Positions 1-9,705 are shown, counted from the first letter of the stretch. The stretch is DNA of 64,000 nucleotides from Buttiauxella warmboldiae (GCF_003818135.1 NZ_RPOH01000004.1:21230-85229), one strand, 5' to 3'. A program made the numbers and translations. The notes: a model not told the origin generated them from the sequence alone.

Positions 1-71
1 TGACTAAGCGCCTGATTGCCAGCCACTTTGGTGAAGCGCTGACGGCAGATGCGTGGCGTAAGGATCGCTGA
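1..71 (+). CDS. sapF: SapF C-terminus (partial, peptide transport ATP-binding protein)
   Basis: Only the last 22 codons (from base 3) and the TGA stop are inside the window. The reading ends in HFGEALTADAWRKDR, which I recognise as the C-terminus of SapF, an ATPase subunit of the SapABCDF transporter at the inner membrane. In E. coli sapF is also a close neighbour of fabI, which supports the call. Nothing can be said about the ATPase motifs because they lie outside the window. Confidence 0.85.
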   Translation, partial: TKRLIASHFGEALTADAWRKDR

Positions 72-137
72 GCCCCCTAACAGGAATGACCTCTGGCGAA
101 GCGATAACCAGTCAGGGTCGCGGCCTGAAAATAAGGT

Positions 138-166
138 GACACAACACCGCGCGAGTGGGATATAAT
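138..166 (+). promoter_or_regulatory. Candidate fabI promoter
   Basis: A perfect TATAAT lies at 161-166, with GACACA at 138-143 as a poor -35 at 17-bp spacing. It is 92 bases upstream of the fabI ATG. The start itself is served by AAGGA nine bases before the ATG. Further AT-rich -10-like sequences occur at 213-232, so the true start site is not settled by eye. Confidence 0.4.
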
Positions 167-258
167 TTCACTTTCGTGTTGAAAAATTGTGACCAATCAT
201 TGGCAACTTGATGATTATACAGTTATAAAATTAGCAGAAACTATAAGGATTCAAAGCT

Positions 259-1050
259 ATGGGTTTTCTTACCGGTAAACGCATTCTGATCACTGGCGTC
301 GCCAGTAAACTCTCCATTGCCTACGGTATCGCGCAGGCGATGCACCGTGAAGGTGCTGAACTGGCCTTCACTTATCAGAATGAAAAACTGAAAGGCCGTG
401 TGGAAGGTTTTGCTGCCGACCTGGGTTCAAGCCTGGTTCTGCCGTGCGACGTGGCAGAAGATGCCAGCATCGATGCAATGTTTGCCGAGCTTGCCAAAAG
501 CTGGCCGAAGTTTGACGGTTTCGTTCACTCCATTGGCTTCGCGCCAGGGGACCAGTTAGATGGCGACTACGTGAATGCGGTAACCCGTGAAGGCTTCAAA
601 ATTGCTCACGACATCAGCTCCTACAGCTTCGTCGCGATGGCTAAAGTTTGCCGTGAAATGCTCAACCCGGGTTCCGCGCTGCTGACTCTGTCTTACCTGG
701 GCGCCGAGCGTGCAATCCCTAACTACAACGTTATGGGTCTGGCTAAAGCCTCTCTGGAAGCTAACGTGCGCTATATGGCGAACGCGATGGGTCCGGAAGG
801 CGTACGTGTGAACGCCATTTCTGCCGGTCCAATCCGTACTCTGGCCGCCTCTGGCATTAAAGATTTCCGTAAAATGCTGTCACATTGCGAAGCGGTAACG
901 CCGATTCGTCGTACCGTGACCATTGAAGATGTGGGTAACTCCGCAGCGTTCCTGTGTTCCGACCTGTCTGCCGGCGTTTCCGGTGAAGTGCTGCACGTTG
1001 ACGGCGGCTTCAGCATCGCGGCAATGAACGAACTGGAACTGAAAGACTAA
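259..1050 (+). CDS. fabI: Enoyl-[acyl-carrier-protein] reductase (NADH), FabI
   Basis: Reduces the trans-2-enoyl-ACP double bond with NADH, the last step of each fatty-acid elongation cycle in the cytoplasm. The 263-residue protein is a short-chain dehydrogenase of the enoyl-reductase type: [13 protein letters not shown] nucleotide-binding turn at residues 13-25, catalytic Tyr156 and Lys163 in NYNVMGLAK, Tyr146 in SYLGAE, and Gly93 at the position where triclosan resistance changes are known. It is almost identical to the E. coli enzyme (262 residues) and carries one extra C-terminal Asp. The start has AAGGA nine bases upstream. It is a single-gene unit with its own terminator. Confidence 0.98.
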   Translation: MGFLTGKRILITGVASKLSIAYGIAQAMHREGAELAFTYQNEKLKGRVEGFAADLGSSLVLPCDVAEDASIDAMFAELAKSWPKFDGFVHSIGFAPGDQLDGDYVNAVTREGFKIAHDISSYSFVAMAKVCREMLNPGSALLTLSYLGAERAIPNYNVMGLAKASLEANVRYMANAMGPEGVRVNAISAGPIRTLAASGIKDFRKMLSHCEAVTPIRRTVTIEDVGNSAAFLCSDLSAGVSGEVLHVDGGFSIAAMNELELKD

Positions 1051-1066
1051 TTCCTTTTCGCCACGC

Positions 1067-1094
1067 GGGTAGGCATTCGCCTACCCCGTCATTT
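1067..1094 (+). terminator. Intrinsic terminator after fabI
   Basis: GGGTAGGC at 1067-1074 pairs with GCCTACCC at 1079-1086 around a 4-base loop, 17 bases after the fabI stop. The following tract (GTCATTTT) is only weakly T-rich. Confidence 0.7.
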
Positions 1095-1238
1095 TGCCCC
1101 CGCTCAGTTATGCCTTTCTGATATTTGTTATCACCTATCATTCTTTTGTCGTGTTGCTGGGTTACGCCAGGATAAAGCAGCAAACCAGGCCGTCAGGTGT
1201 TTTCCCCGGCTGGTAAACTCTTTGACCAAGGAATGACC

Positions 1239-2399
1239 ATGGAACAACGCCGAATGTCAGCTAAAGGCCAGTGGTATCATGAAACCCAGTCCAGCCGCGG
1301 CGATGATGCAGTGCTGCCGCTGGTTCCCGAGGCGGCGTTCCACAATGACCGATTTTTACTCGACCTCAATCTCAGCAGTGAACAACGCCATGCGCACCAG
1401 GATTGGCTTACGGCTGCGCGTGCTGCCAGTGAATGTCTGTTGCCCGACAATAGCCCTGTGACCCGCTTACACACGCTAAGCTGCTATGATCGGCTGAGCA
1501 CCGCGCTCACCGTGGCGCAGGTCTATGGGGTACAGCGTCTGTGTAACCATTATGCGGCCCGCCTGGCCCCCCAGCCGGGACCTGACTCATCGCGCGAAAG
1601 CAATCGTCGTCTGACTCAAATCACCCAGTATGCCCGCCAGCTTGCCAGCCAGCCGACATTGATTGACGACGCTGCCCGCTCGCAGCTTGATGAAGTGGCG
1701 CTGTCGGTGAATGATGTGGTGACCTTCAACCAGCTGATTGGTTTTATCGGCTTTCAGGCGCGGGTGATTGCGGTATTTCAGGCGCTTCAGGGACTACCTG
1801 TGCGCTGGCTACCGGGGCTTGATACCCAGCAAGATGCCAGCGCTGAGCTATTCCTTGCAGGAGAAAAGCAGTGGCAGGCGGGACTGCCTGCCGTTGAGGG
1901 GCGTTACGCCAATACCGGGCAGCTCGAAGTCTTCAATCAGTGCCTGCCGCAGAGCGTATTGCAAGAGATGAGCTGGCTGCTGCTTCACGATGCTACGGCG
2001 CTTGCCGCGCTTGGCCAGATAACCAGGATATTGCTGGCGGAAACCACGCATGCCTGTAACGATCGGCTTTTGGTGGGGTTGCTCACCGCCCGTATCAATG
2101 GCAGCGTCAGCTGCTTTACGGATTTTGCCCGTGCATGGCGCGGTGAAAATGGCTTGCCAGAAGCGATGCGTAATGGTGAAAGAGCCCTTCAGGCATGGTG
2201 TCACAATCGTCCACGTGAACAAGCCATCATTCAGGCGGTACGCGTATTAACCCGCGCGCCTGGCAGTTTTAGCGCCGCCCAGCTGCAACCGCTGTTTGAG
2301 TGGGGCCTTAGTGAAACAGAGGTTTTGCGCCTGCTGGTCAGTGCCGGCGTATATGGCTGGCTCAATCGCTTAAAAATTGGGCTTGGCAATGCCCGCTAA
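1239..2399 (+). CDS. yciW: YciW, AhpD-like/carboxymuconolactone-decarboxylase-fold protein
   Basis: 386 residues from ATG 1239. I chose this start because AAGGA (1228-1232) is six bases upstream; ATG 1233 directly abuts that site and the GTG at 1197 has none. The protein matches E. coli YciW in the opening WYHETQSS segment and in its place next to rnb. The family has the AhpD-like helical fold, but the CxxC peroxidase motif of AhpD is not evident, so the reaction is unknown. E. coli yciW has been tied to cysteine metabolism through CysB; no CysB site can be called here. Single gene, followed by a strong hairpin. Confidence 0.85.
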   Translation: MEQRRMSAKGQWYHETQSSRGDDAVLPLVPEAAFHNDRFLLDLNLSSEQRHAHQDWLTAARAASECLLPDNSPVTRLHTLSCYDRLSTALTVAQVYGVQRLCNHYAARLAPQPGPDSSRESNRRLTQITQYARQLASQPTLIDDAARSQLDEVALSVNDVVTFNQLIGFIGFQARVIAVFQALQGLPVRWLPGLDTQQDASAELFLAGEKQWQAGLPAVEGRYANTGQLEVFNQCLPQSVLQEMSWLLLHDATALAALGQITRILLAETTHACNDRLLVGLLTARINGSVSCFTDFARAWRGENGLPEAMRNGERALQAWCHNRPREQAIIQAVRVLTRAPGSFSAAQLQPLFEWGLSETEVLRLLVSAGVYGWLNRLKIGLGNAR

Positions 2400-2418
2400 C
2401 CCGTGGAACGCCAGCGCT

Positions 2419-2445
2419 TTTGCGGCAAACAGCGCTTGCCGCAAA
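2419..2445 (+). repeat. Perfect 10-bp hairpin between yciW and rnb
   Basis: TTTGCGGCAA (2419-2428) and TTGCCGCAAA (2436-2445) form a perfect 10-bp stem with a 7-base loop. No T-run follows, so it is either a weak yciW terminator or a structure in the rnb leader, 55 bases before the rnb ATG. Confidence 0.6.
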
Positions 2446-2500
2446 GGGTGGTTTCGCGTAAAACTGTCAGCCGCTCTTTTGGCCACGAAAACGAAAAAAC

Positions 2501-4435
2501 ATGTTTCAGGATAACCCGCTGCTCGCGCAGCTTAAACAGCAACTGCACGCCCAGACGCCACGCGTTGAAGGCGTGGTAAAAGGTACGGAAAAAGGCTTTG
2601 GCTTCCTCGAAGTGGATTCCCAGAAAAGTTACTTTATTCCGCCGCCGCAGATGAAAAAAGTGATGCACGGTGACCGCGTAAGCGCGGTGATTCATACCGA
2701 CAAGGACCGCGAAACCGCTGAGCCAGAAGAGCTTATCGAACCGTTCCTCGGCCGGTTTGTTGGCCGCGTACAGCGTAAAGATGACCGCCTGTCTATCGTG
2801 CCGGATCACCCATTATTACGTGACGCGATTCAGTGTCGTGCTGACCGTAACGTGACGCATGATTTCCAGAATGGCGACTGGGCCGTCGCTGAAATGAAGC
2901 GCCACCCGCTGAAAGGCGACCGCGGTTTCTACGCTGATCTGACCCAATTTATCACCTTTGGCGACGACCACCTTGCCCCATGGTGGGTGACACTGTCACG
3001 CCATAATCTTGAACGTGAAGCGCCAGACGGCGTGGCGACGGAAATGCTGGATGAAGGCCTGGCGCGTGAAGATTTAACCGCGCTGGATTTCGTCACCATT
3101 GATAGCGCCAGCACCGAAGATATGGATGATGCGCTGTACGTTGAAGAACTTGCCGATGGCAAACTGCAGCTGACCGTCGCCATCGCCGATCCGACCGCCT
3201 GGATTGCCGAAGGCAGTAAACTTGACGAGATCGCGAAAGTTCGCGCCTTCACCAATTACCTGCCGGGCTTTAACATCCCGATGCTGCCTCGCGAGCTGTC
3301 TGACGATTTATGCTCGCTGCGTCCTGACGTCACGCGTCCGGTTGTTGCCTGCCGTATGGTTATCGGGCAAGACGGCAGCATTGCAAACGAGATTAACTTC
3401 TTCGTGGCCACCATCGAGTCAAAAGCCAAACTGGCGTATGACGATGTCTCCAGCTGGCTGGAAGAAAAAGGCGGCTGGCAGCCACCGAGCGCAGCGATTG
3501 CTGCACAAATCCGTCTGCTGGAGCGCGTTTGCCAAAGCCGCGCCGACTGGCGCCGCACCCACGCTCTGGTGTTTAAAGACCGCCCTGATTACCGCTTCGT
3601 ATTAGGTGAAAAAGGGGAAGTGCTGGATATCGTGGCTGAATCACGCCGCATTGCGAACCGCATCGTTGAAGAGGCGATGATTGCCGCAAACGTCTGTGCG
3701 GCCCTCGTTCTGCGTGAAAAACTCGGTTTCGGCGTGTATAACGTCCACACCGGTTTCGACCCGGCCAACATTGAACAGCTGGCTACCATGCTGCAAGGTC
3801 ACGGCCTTGAGGTGGATGCGCAAGAAGTGCTGACGCTTAACGGATTCTGCAAGCTGCGCCGGGAACTGGACGCACAGCCAACCGGCTTCCTGGACAGCCG
3901 CATTCGTCGTTATCAGTCGTTTGCCGAAATCAGCACCGAGCCTGGCCCACATTACGGCCTGGGTCTGGAAGCTTATGCCACCTGGACGTCGCCGATTCGT
4001 AAATACGGCGATATGATCAACCATCGTCTGCTAAAAGCGATTATCAAAGGCGGATCCGCAGCTCGCCCGGCAGAAGAGATCACGGTGCAGATGGCGGAAC
4101 GCCGTCGCCTGAATCGCATGGCAGAACGCGACGTGGGTGACTGGCTGTATGCTCGCTTCCTGAAAGATAAAGCCGGAACGGATACCCGTTTCAGCGCTGA
4201 GATCGTTGATGTGAGCCGTGGCGGGATGCGCGTACGCCTGGTGGATAATGGCGCGGTCGCCTTTATCCCTGCCCCATTCATCCATGCCGTGCGTGACGAA
4301 ATGGTATGCAGCCAGGAAGCAGGCACCGTGCAAATCAAAGGCGAAGTGGCTTACAAAGTGACGGATGTGATTGATGTCACTATCGCTGAAGTACGTATGG
4401 AAACCCGTAGCGTGATTGCACGCCCGGCAATCTGA
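2501..4435 (+). CDS. rnb: Exoribonuclease II
   Basis: Processive 3'-to-5' hydrolysis of single-stranded RNA in the cytoplasm. The 644 residues show two N-terminal cold-shock domains (about 20-170), the RNB catalytic domain (about 190-520) and a C-terminal S1 domain (about 560-640). The metal-binding acidic cluster is intact as Asp201, Asp207, Asp209 and Asp210 in [14 protein letters not shown], the same numbering as in E. coli RNase II. The start lacks a clear Shine-Dalgarno sequence (only purine-rich GAAAACGAAAA before the ATG), but the N-terminus agrees with the family. Confidence 0.97.
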   Translation: MFQDNPLLAQLKQQLHAQTPRVEGVVKGTEKGFGFLEVDSQKSYFIPPPQMKKVMHGDRVSAVIHTDKDRETAEPEELIEPFLGRFVGRVQRKDDRLSIVPDHPLLRDAIQCRADRNVTHDFQNGDWAVAEMKRHPLKGDRGFYADLTQFITFGDDHLAPWWVTLSRHNLEREAPDGVATEMLDEGLAREDLTALDFVTIDSASTEDMDDALYVEELADGKLQLTVAIADPTAWIAEGSKLDEIAKVRAFTNYLPGFNIPMLPRELSDDLCSLRPDVTRPVVACRMVIGQDGSIANEINFFVATIESKAKLAYDDVSSWLEEKGGWQPPSAAIAAQIRLLERVCQSRADWRRTHALVFKDRPDYRFVLGEKGEVLDIVAESRRIANRIVEEAMIAANVCAALVLREKLGFGVYNVHTGFDPANIEQLATMLQGHGLEVDAQEVLTLNGFCKLRRELDAQPTGFLDSRIRRYQSFAEISTEPGPHYGLGLEAYATWTSPIRKYGDMINHRLLKAIIKGGSAARPAEEITVQMAERRRLNRMAERDVGDWLYARFLKDKAGTDTRFSAEIVDVSRGGMRVRLVDNGAVAFIPAPFIHAVRDEMVCSQEAGTVQIKGEVAYKVTDVIDVTIAEVRMETRSVIARPAI

Positions 4436-4461
4436 CGAAATTTGTGATTCCGGGTGAAAGG

Positions 4462-4480
4462 GCTGAACCTCGTGTTCAGC
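4462..4480 (+). repeat. Small hairpin after rnb
   Basis: GCTGAAC (4462-4468) and GTTCAGC (4474-4480) form a 7-bp stem with a 5-base loop, just before the main rnb terminator. It may slow polymerase or protect the mRNA 3' end. Confidence 0.4.
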
Positions 4481-4495
4481 TCAGGCTGATAACCA

Positions 4496-4530
4496 CAAGG
4501 AAGGAAAAGCGTCGTTTTTCCTTCCTTGTC
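4496..4530 (+). terminator. Intrinsic terminator after rnb (A/G-rich stem)
   Basis: CAAGGAAGGAAAA (4496-4508) pairs perfectly with TTTTCCTTCCTTG (4516-4528), a 13-bp stem with a loop around GCGTCG. The same purine stem/pyrimidine stem design and the trailing GTCGGCAA resemble the terminators after osmB (9721) and ydgA (63845). Confidence 0.8.
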
Positions 4531-4631
4531 GGCAACGATGGCGATGCGTCGATTAAAATACCAGCAATCATTCAGACATCTTATGTGGTAGCCTCAAGTT
4601 TCCCCTGATAACCGAAATCATCCCATTAAGT

Positions 4632-5462
4632 ATGCCCCTACCGTACCAGTATCCAGAACACCTGCGATATACGCTTGAAACGCTCCCCTCTAAGCCCGGC
4701 GTATACATTTTTTACGGTTCCGATCGGACCTTTCCCCTCTATATTGGGAAAAGCATTAACATACGCAGCCGTGTGCAATCCCACTTCAGAACAGAATCTG
4801 AGGCGAAATTACTGCATATGACTACCCATATAGATTTTCACCCAACGATGGGTGAAATTGGGGCGCTGTTGCTTGAGTCACAGCTTATAAAAAATCAAAG
4901 TCCGTTATTCAACAAACGCTTGCGAATTGCTCGCAGACTTTGCGCGCTGCGCATTACTGAGAAAACCACGCAGTTTGTATTCAGTAACGAAGCAGACTTT
5001 ACGCAGGCTGATGACCTGTTTGGGTTGTTTAAAACCAAACGCGCTGCTATTGAGCAAATTCGAGAACTCGCTGACCAGCAAAGGCTGTGCTATGGCGTAC
5101 TGGGACTGGAAAAGCTCTCTGCTGGCAGAGCCTGTTTCCGCTATTCGCTGGGGAAATGCGGCGGCGCCTGTTGCGGTGTGGAAAGTGTAGCAGCGCATCA
5201 ACACAGGCTCAGAGAGTCGCTTGAATCCTTGAAAGTCCGCAGCTGGCCCTACCCCGGGCGCATTGCTATAGAAGAGAAATCTGGCGATCTGGCCGAATAC
5301 CATGTGCTCAGCAACTGGCTATATCTGGGAACGGTAACCTCGCCTGAGGCTGGAAAATCAATGATAACGCCGCCAGCGTACTTTGACCGCGACAGTTACA
5401 AAATCCTCTGCCGGTACGTTTTCCCGCGGGAAGGATTGAAGATTATCGAGCTGGACCAGTAG
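4632..5462 (+). CDS. cho: Cho, UvrC-like 3' incision endonuclease
   Basis: 276 residues matching E. coli Cho, which makes the 3' incision in UvrAB-dependent nucleotide excision repair. The N-terminal GIY-YIG nuclease domain is visible: PGVYIF near residue 23, LYIGKS near 37, Arg in INIRSRV and Glu in GALLLESQLIK. It has the NKRLRIARRLCALRI segment and the Cys-rich CFRYSLGKCGGACCG region, and lacks the UvrB-binding and helix-hairpin-helix parts of UvrC, as Cho does. It is about 19 residues shorter than E. coli Cho, at both ends. No ATG occurs further upstream in frame. The ribosome site is poor and no LexA box was found upstream, although cho is SOS-controlled in E. coli. Confidence 0.92.
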   Translation: MPLPYQYPEHLRYTLETLPSKPGVYIFYGSDRTFPLYIGKSINIRSRVQSHFRTESEAKLLHMTTHIDFHPTMGEIGALLLESQLIKNQSPLFNKRLRIARRLCALRITEKTTQFVFSNEADFTQADDLFGLFKTKRAAIEQIRELADQQRLCYGVLGLEKLSAGRACFRYSLGKCGGACCGVESVAAHQHRLRESLESLKVRSWPYPGRIAIEEKSGDLAEYHVLSNWLYLGTVTSPEAGKSMITPPAYFDRDSYKILCRYVFPREGLKIIELDQ

Positions 5463-5818
5463 GCTGGTTTTCGGCGACTCCAGCACCGATGCATCTAAAA
5501 ATCCCACGGGTGATAAAAAACCATAAAAATCATCTATCATCATGGTGAGTATGGAAAACAGAAGCGCTGCGGCTTAGATGTTGCTTGCTGCCCTGGCCCA
5601 ATCCAGGTCAAAGCAGGCGCGCTATTAATCAGGGGAACCCTATCAAGCCCTGCCATTTCAGGCATATATACGTGCAGGTTACGCGGCCCATATAGCGCCG
5701 GTCACAAAATAAGAATAATCTTACCGCATGTTTTCAATTAGTTAGTCGTACAAATCTTACTCTTGCTACTATAAATAACAGACTGACGCACTACGTCGGC
5801 CCTGCTTCAGGAGAGAGC
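5463..5818. other. Intergenic region cho-pdeR (356 bp)
   Basis: No coding sequence is credible here. The distal 60 bases hold the pdeR promoter candidate (5766-5776) and a strong ribosome site CAGGAGAGAGC directly before the pdeR ATG. No repeat or terminator with a T-run was seen after cho. Confidence 0.6.
5766..5776 (+). promoter_or_regulatory. Candidate sigma-S-like -10 of pdeR
   Basis: CTACTATAAAT resembles the extended -10 pattern of RpoS promoters (CTAYACT followed by AT-rich bases). E. coli pdeR belongs to the RpoS/curli control cascade. Position is about 43 bases before the ATG. Confidence 0.35.
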
Positions 5819-7810
5819 ATGAAAGAAGATTTGCAGCAGAATCTGCTCTACCGTTATTTAGGGACAACCAGCCCATACTGGCGTTTAGCGAGCGATAGCA
5901 ATGCGCTGCAACTGGCCGCCAGCGAACATTCGCATATCAGCCAGATGGTCGAGCTCGCGCCCTGCCGGGCAGAGCAAATCCGCCAGATGACGGTCATTAC
6001 TTCAAGCGTCACCATGCCAGTTGCGCTGTCCGGCCATGAAGTTTCGCTCAATCTGGTGGGCCGCAAGGTATCCAAAAAAGAGTGGGCAGGCTCAGCATCG
6101 GCCTGGAATGACACCCCTTCTGTTGCCCGCGATTTGGTGCAGGGTCTCTCTTTTGCTGAACAGGTGGTTTCTGAGGCAAACTCCGTCATCGTGATCCTCG
6201 ACAGATTAGGCAATATTCAGCGTTTCAATCGGTTAAGTGAAGAATATACCGGCCTTAAAGAACAAGAGGTTATTGGGCAGAACGTGTTTAAATTATTTAT
6301 GAGCCGCCGGGAAGCGGCAGCGTCGAAACGCAATATCAGCGGCTTCTTCCGTAACGGGAACTCTTATGAAGTCGAACGCTGGATAAAAACCCGCAAAGGC
6401 CAGCGGCTATTTCTGTTTCGTAATAAATTTGTCCACAGCGGCAGCGGCAAAAATGAAATCTATCTGATTTGCTCTGGTACCGACATTACCGAAGAACGGC
6501 GCGCTCAGGAGCGCCTGCGCGTCCTGGCGAACACCGACACCATTACCGGTCTCCCCAACCGCAATGCCATCAACGATCTTATTACCCGCGCCATTGAGCG
6601 TCGTGGAGCGACTCAGGTAGGGATCGTGTATCTCGATCTGGATAACTTCAAAAAAGTGAATGACGCCTACGGCCACATGTTTGGCGACCAGCTATTGCAG
6701 GCGGTGTCGCTGGCTATTTTAAGCTGTCTTGATGAAGGGCAGATTCTGGCCCGGCTTGGCGGCGATGAATTTATTGTCTTAGCCACCAACACCTCTCAGG
6801 CCACGCTTGAGGCGATGTCATCTCGCATCCTGGCACGCCTGAAGCAGTCATTCCGCATCGGCCTGATTGAAGTCTACTCCGGCTGTTCATTAGGTATCTC
6901 CCTGGCGCCTCAGCACGGTGAGGACCGCGAAAGCCTGATAAGCAATGCCGATACCGCAATGTACACCGCCAAAGAGAGCGGGCGCGGTAAGTTCTGCGTG
7001 TTCGCACCGGAAATGAATCAGCGGGTATTTGAATATTTATGGCTTGATACCCACTTACGAAAAGCCCTGGAAAATGACCAACTGGTGATCCACTACCAGC
7101 CGAAAATGACCTGGCGCGGTGAAGTCAGGAGCCTTGAAGCCTTAGTTCGCTGGCAGTCGCCGGAGCGCGGGCTGATCCCCCCGCTGGATTTTATCTCATA
7201 CGCCGAAGAGTCCGGCTTAATCGTACCGCTTGGCCGCTGGGTGATGTTAAGCGTGGTGCAGCAGGTGGCGAAATGGCGCGACAAAGGCATGACTATGCGC
7301 GTCGCGGTCAACGTTTCTGCCCGCCAGCTAGCCGACCAGACCATTGTTAGCGTTCTGAAACAGGCGCTGAAGGATCTCAATTTTGAATACTGCCCAATCG
7401 ACGTGGAGCTGACCGAAAGCTGCCTGATTGAAAATGAAGATCTCGCCCTTTCCGTTATCCAACAGTTCAGCCGTCTCGGCGCGCAAGTGCATTTAGATGA
7501 CTTTGGTACCGGCTACTCTTCCCTGTCGCAGCTTGCCCGCTTCCCGATTGACGCCATTAAACTTGACCAAAGTTTCGTGCGCGATATTCATAAACAGTCA
7601 GTGTCGCAATCGCTGGTGCGGGCTATTGTCGCCGTAGCGCAGGCGCTCAATTTACAGGTTATTGCCGAAGGGGTAGAGAATCAGAAAGAAGACGCCTTTC
7701 TGACGAAGAACGGCGTCAACGAACGGCAGGGTTACTTATTTGCTAAACCCATGCCTGCGGCCGTATTTGAGCGCTGGCTAAAACGCTATCTGGCCAGAAC
7801 GGCACGTTAA
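5819..7810 (+). CDS. pdeR: PdeR, PAS-GGDEF-EAL c-di-GMP phosphodiesterase
   Basis: 663 residues, against 661 for E. coli PdeR (YciR/Gmr), a cytosolic trigger enzyme that hydrolyses c-di-GMP and holds back DgcM and MlrA in csgD/curli control. Order: N-terminal region, PAS domain at about 110-225, GGDEF domain with intact RLGGDEF (motif 314-318), and EAL domain with SLEALVRW (EAL 440-442), [28 protein letters not shown] and IAEGVE, so all phosphodiesterase residues are present. No membrane segment is seen. It lies alone between cho and yciZ; dgcM and mlrA are not in the window. Confidence 0.95.
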   Translation: MKEDLQQNLLYRYLGTTSPYWRLASDSNALQLAASEHSHISQMVELAPCRAEQIRQMTVITSSVTMPVALSGHEVSLNLVGRKVSKKEWAGSASAWNDTPSVARDLVQGLSFAEQVVSEANSVIVILDRLGNIQRFNRLSEEYTGLKEQEVIGQNVFKLFMSRREAAASKRNISGFFRNGNSYEVERWIKTRKGQRLFLFRNKFVHSGSGKNEIYLICSGTDITEERRAQERLRVLANTDTITGLPNRNAINDLITRAIERRGATQVGIVYLDLDNFKKVNDAYGHMFGDQLLQAVSLAILSCLDEGQILARLGGDEFIVLATNTSQATLEAMSSRILARLKQSFRIGLIEVYSGCSLGISLAPQHGEDRESLISNADTAMYTAKESGRGKFCVFAPEMNQRVFEYLWLDTHLRKALENDQLVIHYQPKMTWRGEVRSLEALVRWQSPERGLIPPLDFISYAEESGLIVPLGRWVMLSVVQQVAKWRDKGMTMRVAVNVSARQLADQTIVSVLKQALKDLNFEYCPIDVELTESCLIENEDLALSVIQQFSRLGAQVHLDDFGTGYSSLSQLARFPIDAIKLDQSFVRDIHKQSVSQSLVRAIVAVAQALNLQVIAEGVENQKEDAFLTKNGVNERQGYLFAKPMPAAVFERWLKRYLARTAR

Positions 7811-7859
7811 GCATACCGACAATGCCCTTAGCTTCAGGGCGAAACGCGGCAGCGTACCA

Positions 7860-7874
7860 GCCTGCGGCGCAGGC
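7860..7874 (+). repeat. Short GC-rich hairpin after pdeR
   Basis: GCCTGC (7860-7865) and GCAGGC (7869-7874) form a 6-bp stem with a 3-base loop followed by ATTAATT. A weak terminator candidate in the 157-bp gap to yciZ. Confidence 0.3.
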
Positions 7875-7967
7875 ATTAATTGCGCACGCAATCGCAATCG
7901 GCCCTTCTCTTTCGGCGGCTTTTTTTGCATTATGAAAGCAATATTTTTCCTAAAAACAGGATGCACT

Positions 7968-8150
7968 ATGCCTTCAGTGGACCCTCTGCAACTGGCAAAA
8001 CGTATTGATATCGTGCTGGATATTCTGGTGGGTGGCGACCACGCTTCCGCCATTAATAATCTGGAAATTTTAAAAGCGGAATTACTCGCCATCACGAATA
8101 AAGAACCACAAAAAGAGAGCGACCTGAAAAAGTCGCCCTGGGAAATTTAA
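7968..8150 (+). CDS. yciZ: YciZ small conserved protein
   Basis: 60 residues from ATG 7968, which has AGGA about seven bases upstream; the longer frame from 7932 adds 12 residues without family support. The body QLAKRIDIVLDILVGGDHASAINNLEILKAEL and the ending PWEI match E. coli YciZ (57 residues). The protein is helical, acidic at the end, with no signal peptide or membrane segment. Its function is unknown. In E. coli it is also a neighbour of deoT, pdeR and osmB. Confidence 0.85.
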   Translation: MPSVDPLQLAKRIDIVLDILVGGDHASAINNLEILKAELLAITNKEPQKESDLKKSPWEI

Positions 8151-8339
8151 ACCTGGCGTTGCTGGCAACTGCGTTATTTTACAGGCTCAGGGAGCCAAAA
8201 GCGCCCTGTCAGTCTTTCTCGAAAGCCGCGATGGCCGCAGTCACGGCCGGGGTGGTTAAAAGCTGTTCCGTTACTGCCTTATCTCCGGACGCGCAGGATG
8301 ATATTATAGCCCGCACGGAACATACTCTTTGATAATCCC

Positions 8340-8360
8340 GGCGGCACAGAATGCGCCGCC
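8340..8360 (+). repeat. Hairpin just upstream of deoT
   Basis: GGCGGC (8340-8345) and GCCGCC (8355-8360) pair around a 9-base loop, followed by TTAAAATT. It may end the yciZ transcript or fold in the deoT leader; the deoT ATG is only 15 bases further on. Confidence 0.35.
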
Positions 8361-8375
8361 TTAAAATTGGCTGAT

Positions 8376-9134
8376 ATGAACTCCAGACAACAAATTATTT
8401 TACAGATGGTTATCGATCAAGGCCGGGTGAGCGTGGCCTCACTCGCTAAAGCAACCGGCGTTTCAGAGGTGACGATCCGCCAGGACCTTAATCTTCTGGA
8501 GAAAAAGAGCTACCTGCGGCGCGCTCATGGCTACGCCGTTCCGCTCGACAGCGAAGATGTCGAAACGCGCATGATGAACAATTATTCGCTGAAACGTCAT
8601 CTTGCCGATTTTGCCGCCACCCTGGTCAACGATGGTGAAACCATCTTCATTGAAAACGGCAGCTGTAACGCCCTGCTGGCGCGCGCATTAGCCGAGCAGA
8701 AAAAAATCACTCTGATCACCGTCAGCAGCTACATTGCCCACCTTCTCAAAGACACCGACTGCGAAGTCGTACTGCTTGGCGGCATCTATCAGAAGAAGAG
8801 TGAAAGTATGGTTGGACCGCTAACGCGCCAGTTTATTCAGCAGGTCCATTTCAGCAAAGCGTTCATCGGCATCGACGGCTTCTTGCCGGAAACCGGATTT
8901 ACCGGCCGCGATATGATGCGTGCCGATGTGGTGAATACCGTGCTGGAAAAAGGGAGCGAAACGATTATTCTGACGGACAGCAGCAAGTTTGGCGCCATGC
9001 ACCCTTATCCTCTTGGCCCCATCTCGCGAATTAGCCGCGTCATCACCGACGATGCGCTGAGTGAAAGCGCAGGCCAGCAGCTGCAGAAGAGCGGCGTTCA
9101 GGTCAATATCGTTAAACAGTTCCCTCTCGTATAA
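8376..9134 (+). CDS. deoT: DeoT (YciT), DeoR-family transcription regulator
   Basis: 252 residues from ATG 8376 (a TTG three codons earlier is also in frame). The DeoR-type helix-turn-helix covers about residues 1-55, with [25 protein letters not shown] as the recognition region. The sensor domain follows, with [19 protein letters not shown] and the family segments [18 protein letters not shown] and [19 protein letters not shown]. coli DeoT (YciT) is very similar and has been described as a repressor of deoxyribose-related and other genes; the inducer is unknown. The Shine-Dalgarno sequence is weak. Followed by a strong terminator. Confidence 0.9.
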   Translation: MNSRQQIILQMVIDQGRVSVASLAKATGVSEVTIRQDLNLLEKKSYLRRAHGYAVPLDSEDVETRMMNNYSLKRHLADFAATLVNDGETIFIENGSCNALLARALAEQKKITLITVSSYIAHLLKDTDCEVVLLGGIYQKKSESMVGPLTRQFIQQVHFSKAFIGIDGFLPETGFTGRDMMRADVVNTVLEKGSETIILTDSSKFGAMHPYPLGPISRISRVITDDALSESAGQQLQKSGVQVNIVKQFPLV

Positions 9135-9142
9135 CTCTCTGA

Positions 9143-9174
9143 AACGGCCTGTGCGGATTGCAGGCCGTTCTCTT
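9143..9174 (+). terminator. Intrinsic terminator after deoT
   Basis: AACGGCCTG (9143-9151) pairs with CAGGCCGTT (9161-9169) around a 9-base loop, followed by CTCTT. It begins nine bases after the deoT stop. Confidence 0.85.
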
Positions 9175-9175
9175 A

Positions 9176-9189
9176 TCAGAATTATCCTG
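9176..9189 (+). promoter_or_regulatory. RcsB box of the distal osmB promoter
   Basis: TCAGAATTATCCTG matches the RcsAB/RcsB consensus TAAGAATATTCCTA at 10 of 14 positions, with both half-sites (AGA and TCCT) kept. E. coli osmB is known to have a distal promoter under RcsB control, and this box sits about 200 bases upstream of the osmB start. Confidence 0.55.
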
Positions 9190-9341
9190 CCGACCCTTTA
9201 AGATTATTTACCTGTTGTTATTTCCCGTACAAATTAAAATGTTTATTAACGATGTAACAGGAAGTGATAATCACCGGCGTTATTTTTAAATATATCGTTA
9301 AGCCGTTTCACGGTAATTTTCTTTAAGTTGGTCGATTGCCA

Positions 9342-9351
9342 CTATACTTAA
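9342..9351 (+). promoter_or_regulatory. RpoS-type proximal promoter of osmB
   Basis: TGCCACTATACTTAA contains CTATACTTAA, an almost perfect sigma-S extended -10 (TATACT at 9343-9348), about 45 bases before the osmB ATG. E. coli osmB has an RpoS-dependent proximal promoter. Confidence 0.75.
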
Positions 9352-9392
9352 CAGGAAACTTATTTCCGTGAATCACTCATTCAGGAGAAAGT

Positions 9393-9614
9393 ATGATGAC
9401 CTTAAATAACAAAAAAATTGCTGCCGTTGTGCTGGCTTTGACCGTTGCGATGTCGCTGAGCGCATGCTCTAACTGGTCCAAACGTGACCGTAGCACCGCG
9501 ATTGGCGCAGGCGCAGGTGCTTTAGGCGGCGCGGTATTAACCGATGGCAGCACCCTGGGCACATTAGGCGGTGCCGCGGTTGGGGGGATTATCGGTAACC
9601 AGGTAGGTAAATAA
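9393..9614 (+). CDS. osmB: OsmB, osmotically inducible lipoprotein
   Basis: 73 residues from the first of two ATGs (9393 or 9396); AGGAG lies five or eight bases upstream, so both are possible. The lipoprotein signal ends in the lipobox LSAC with Cys25 as the acylated residue. The mature part is the Gly-rich GAGAGALGGAVLTDG and GGAAVGGIIGNQVGK glycine-zipper region typical of OsmB. E. coli OsmB has 72 residues and is an outer-membrane lipoprotein induced by osmotic and envelope stress. The two stress promoters upstream agree with this. Confidence 0.95.
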   Translation: MMTLNNKKIAAVVLALTVAMSLSACSNWSKRDRSTAIGAGAGALGGAVLTDGSTLGTLGGAAVGGIIGNQVGK

Positions 9615-9689
9615 AGCTGAATGCCCGAAAAGCTTAAAACGCTTTAATTGATTATAAAAACTTTACTCTTCAGAGTCTGGCTTTCAGCA

Positions 9690-9705
9690 GGGATATTAAT
9701 ATCCC
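9690..9705. repeat. 16-bp perfect palindrome downstream of osmB
   Basis: GGGATATTAATATCCC is a perfect palindrome located 75 bases after osmB and just before its terminator. As DNA it could be a protein site; as RNA it gives a short stem. No role can be assigned. Confidence 0.5.

Noticed and set aside
5422..5433. Second copy of the palindrome TTCCCGCGGGAA inside cho as a regulatory repeat
   Set aside because: It lies in coding sequence near the end of cho and contains a common GC-rich six-mer; a chance match is more likely than a shared operator.
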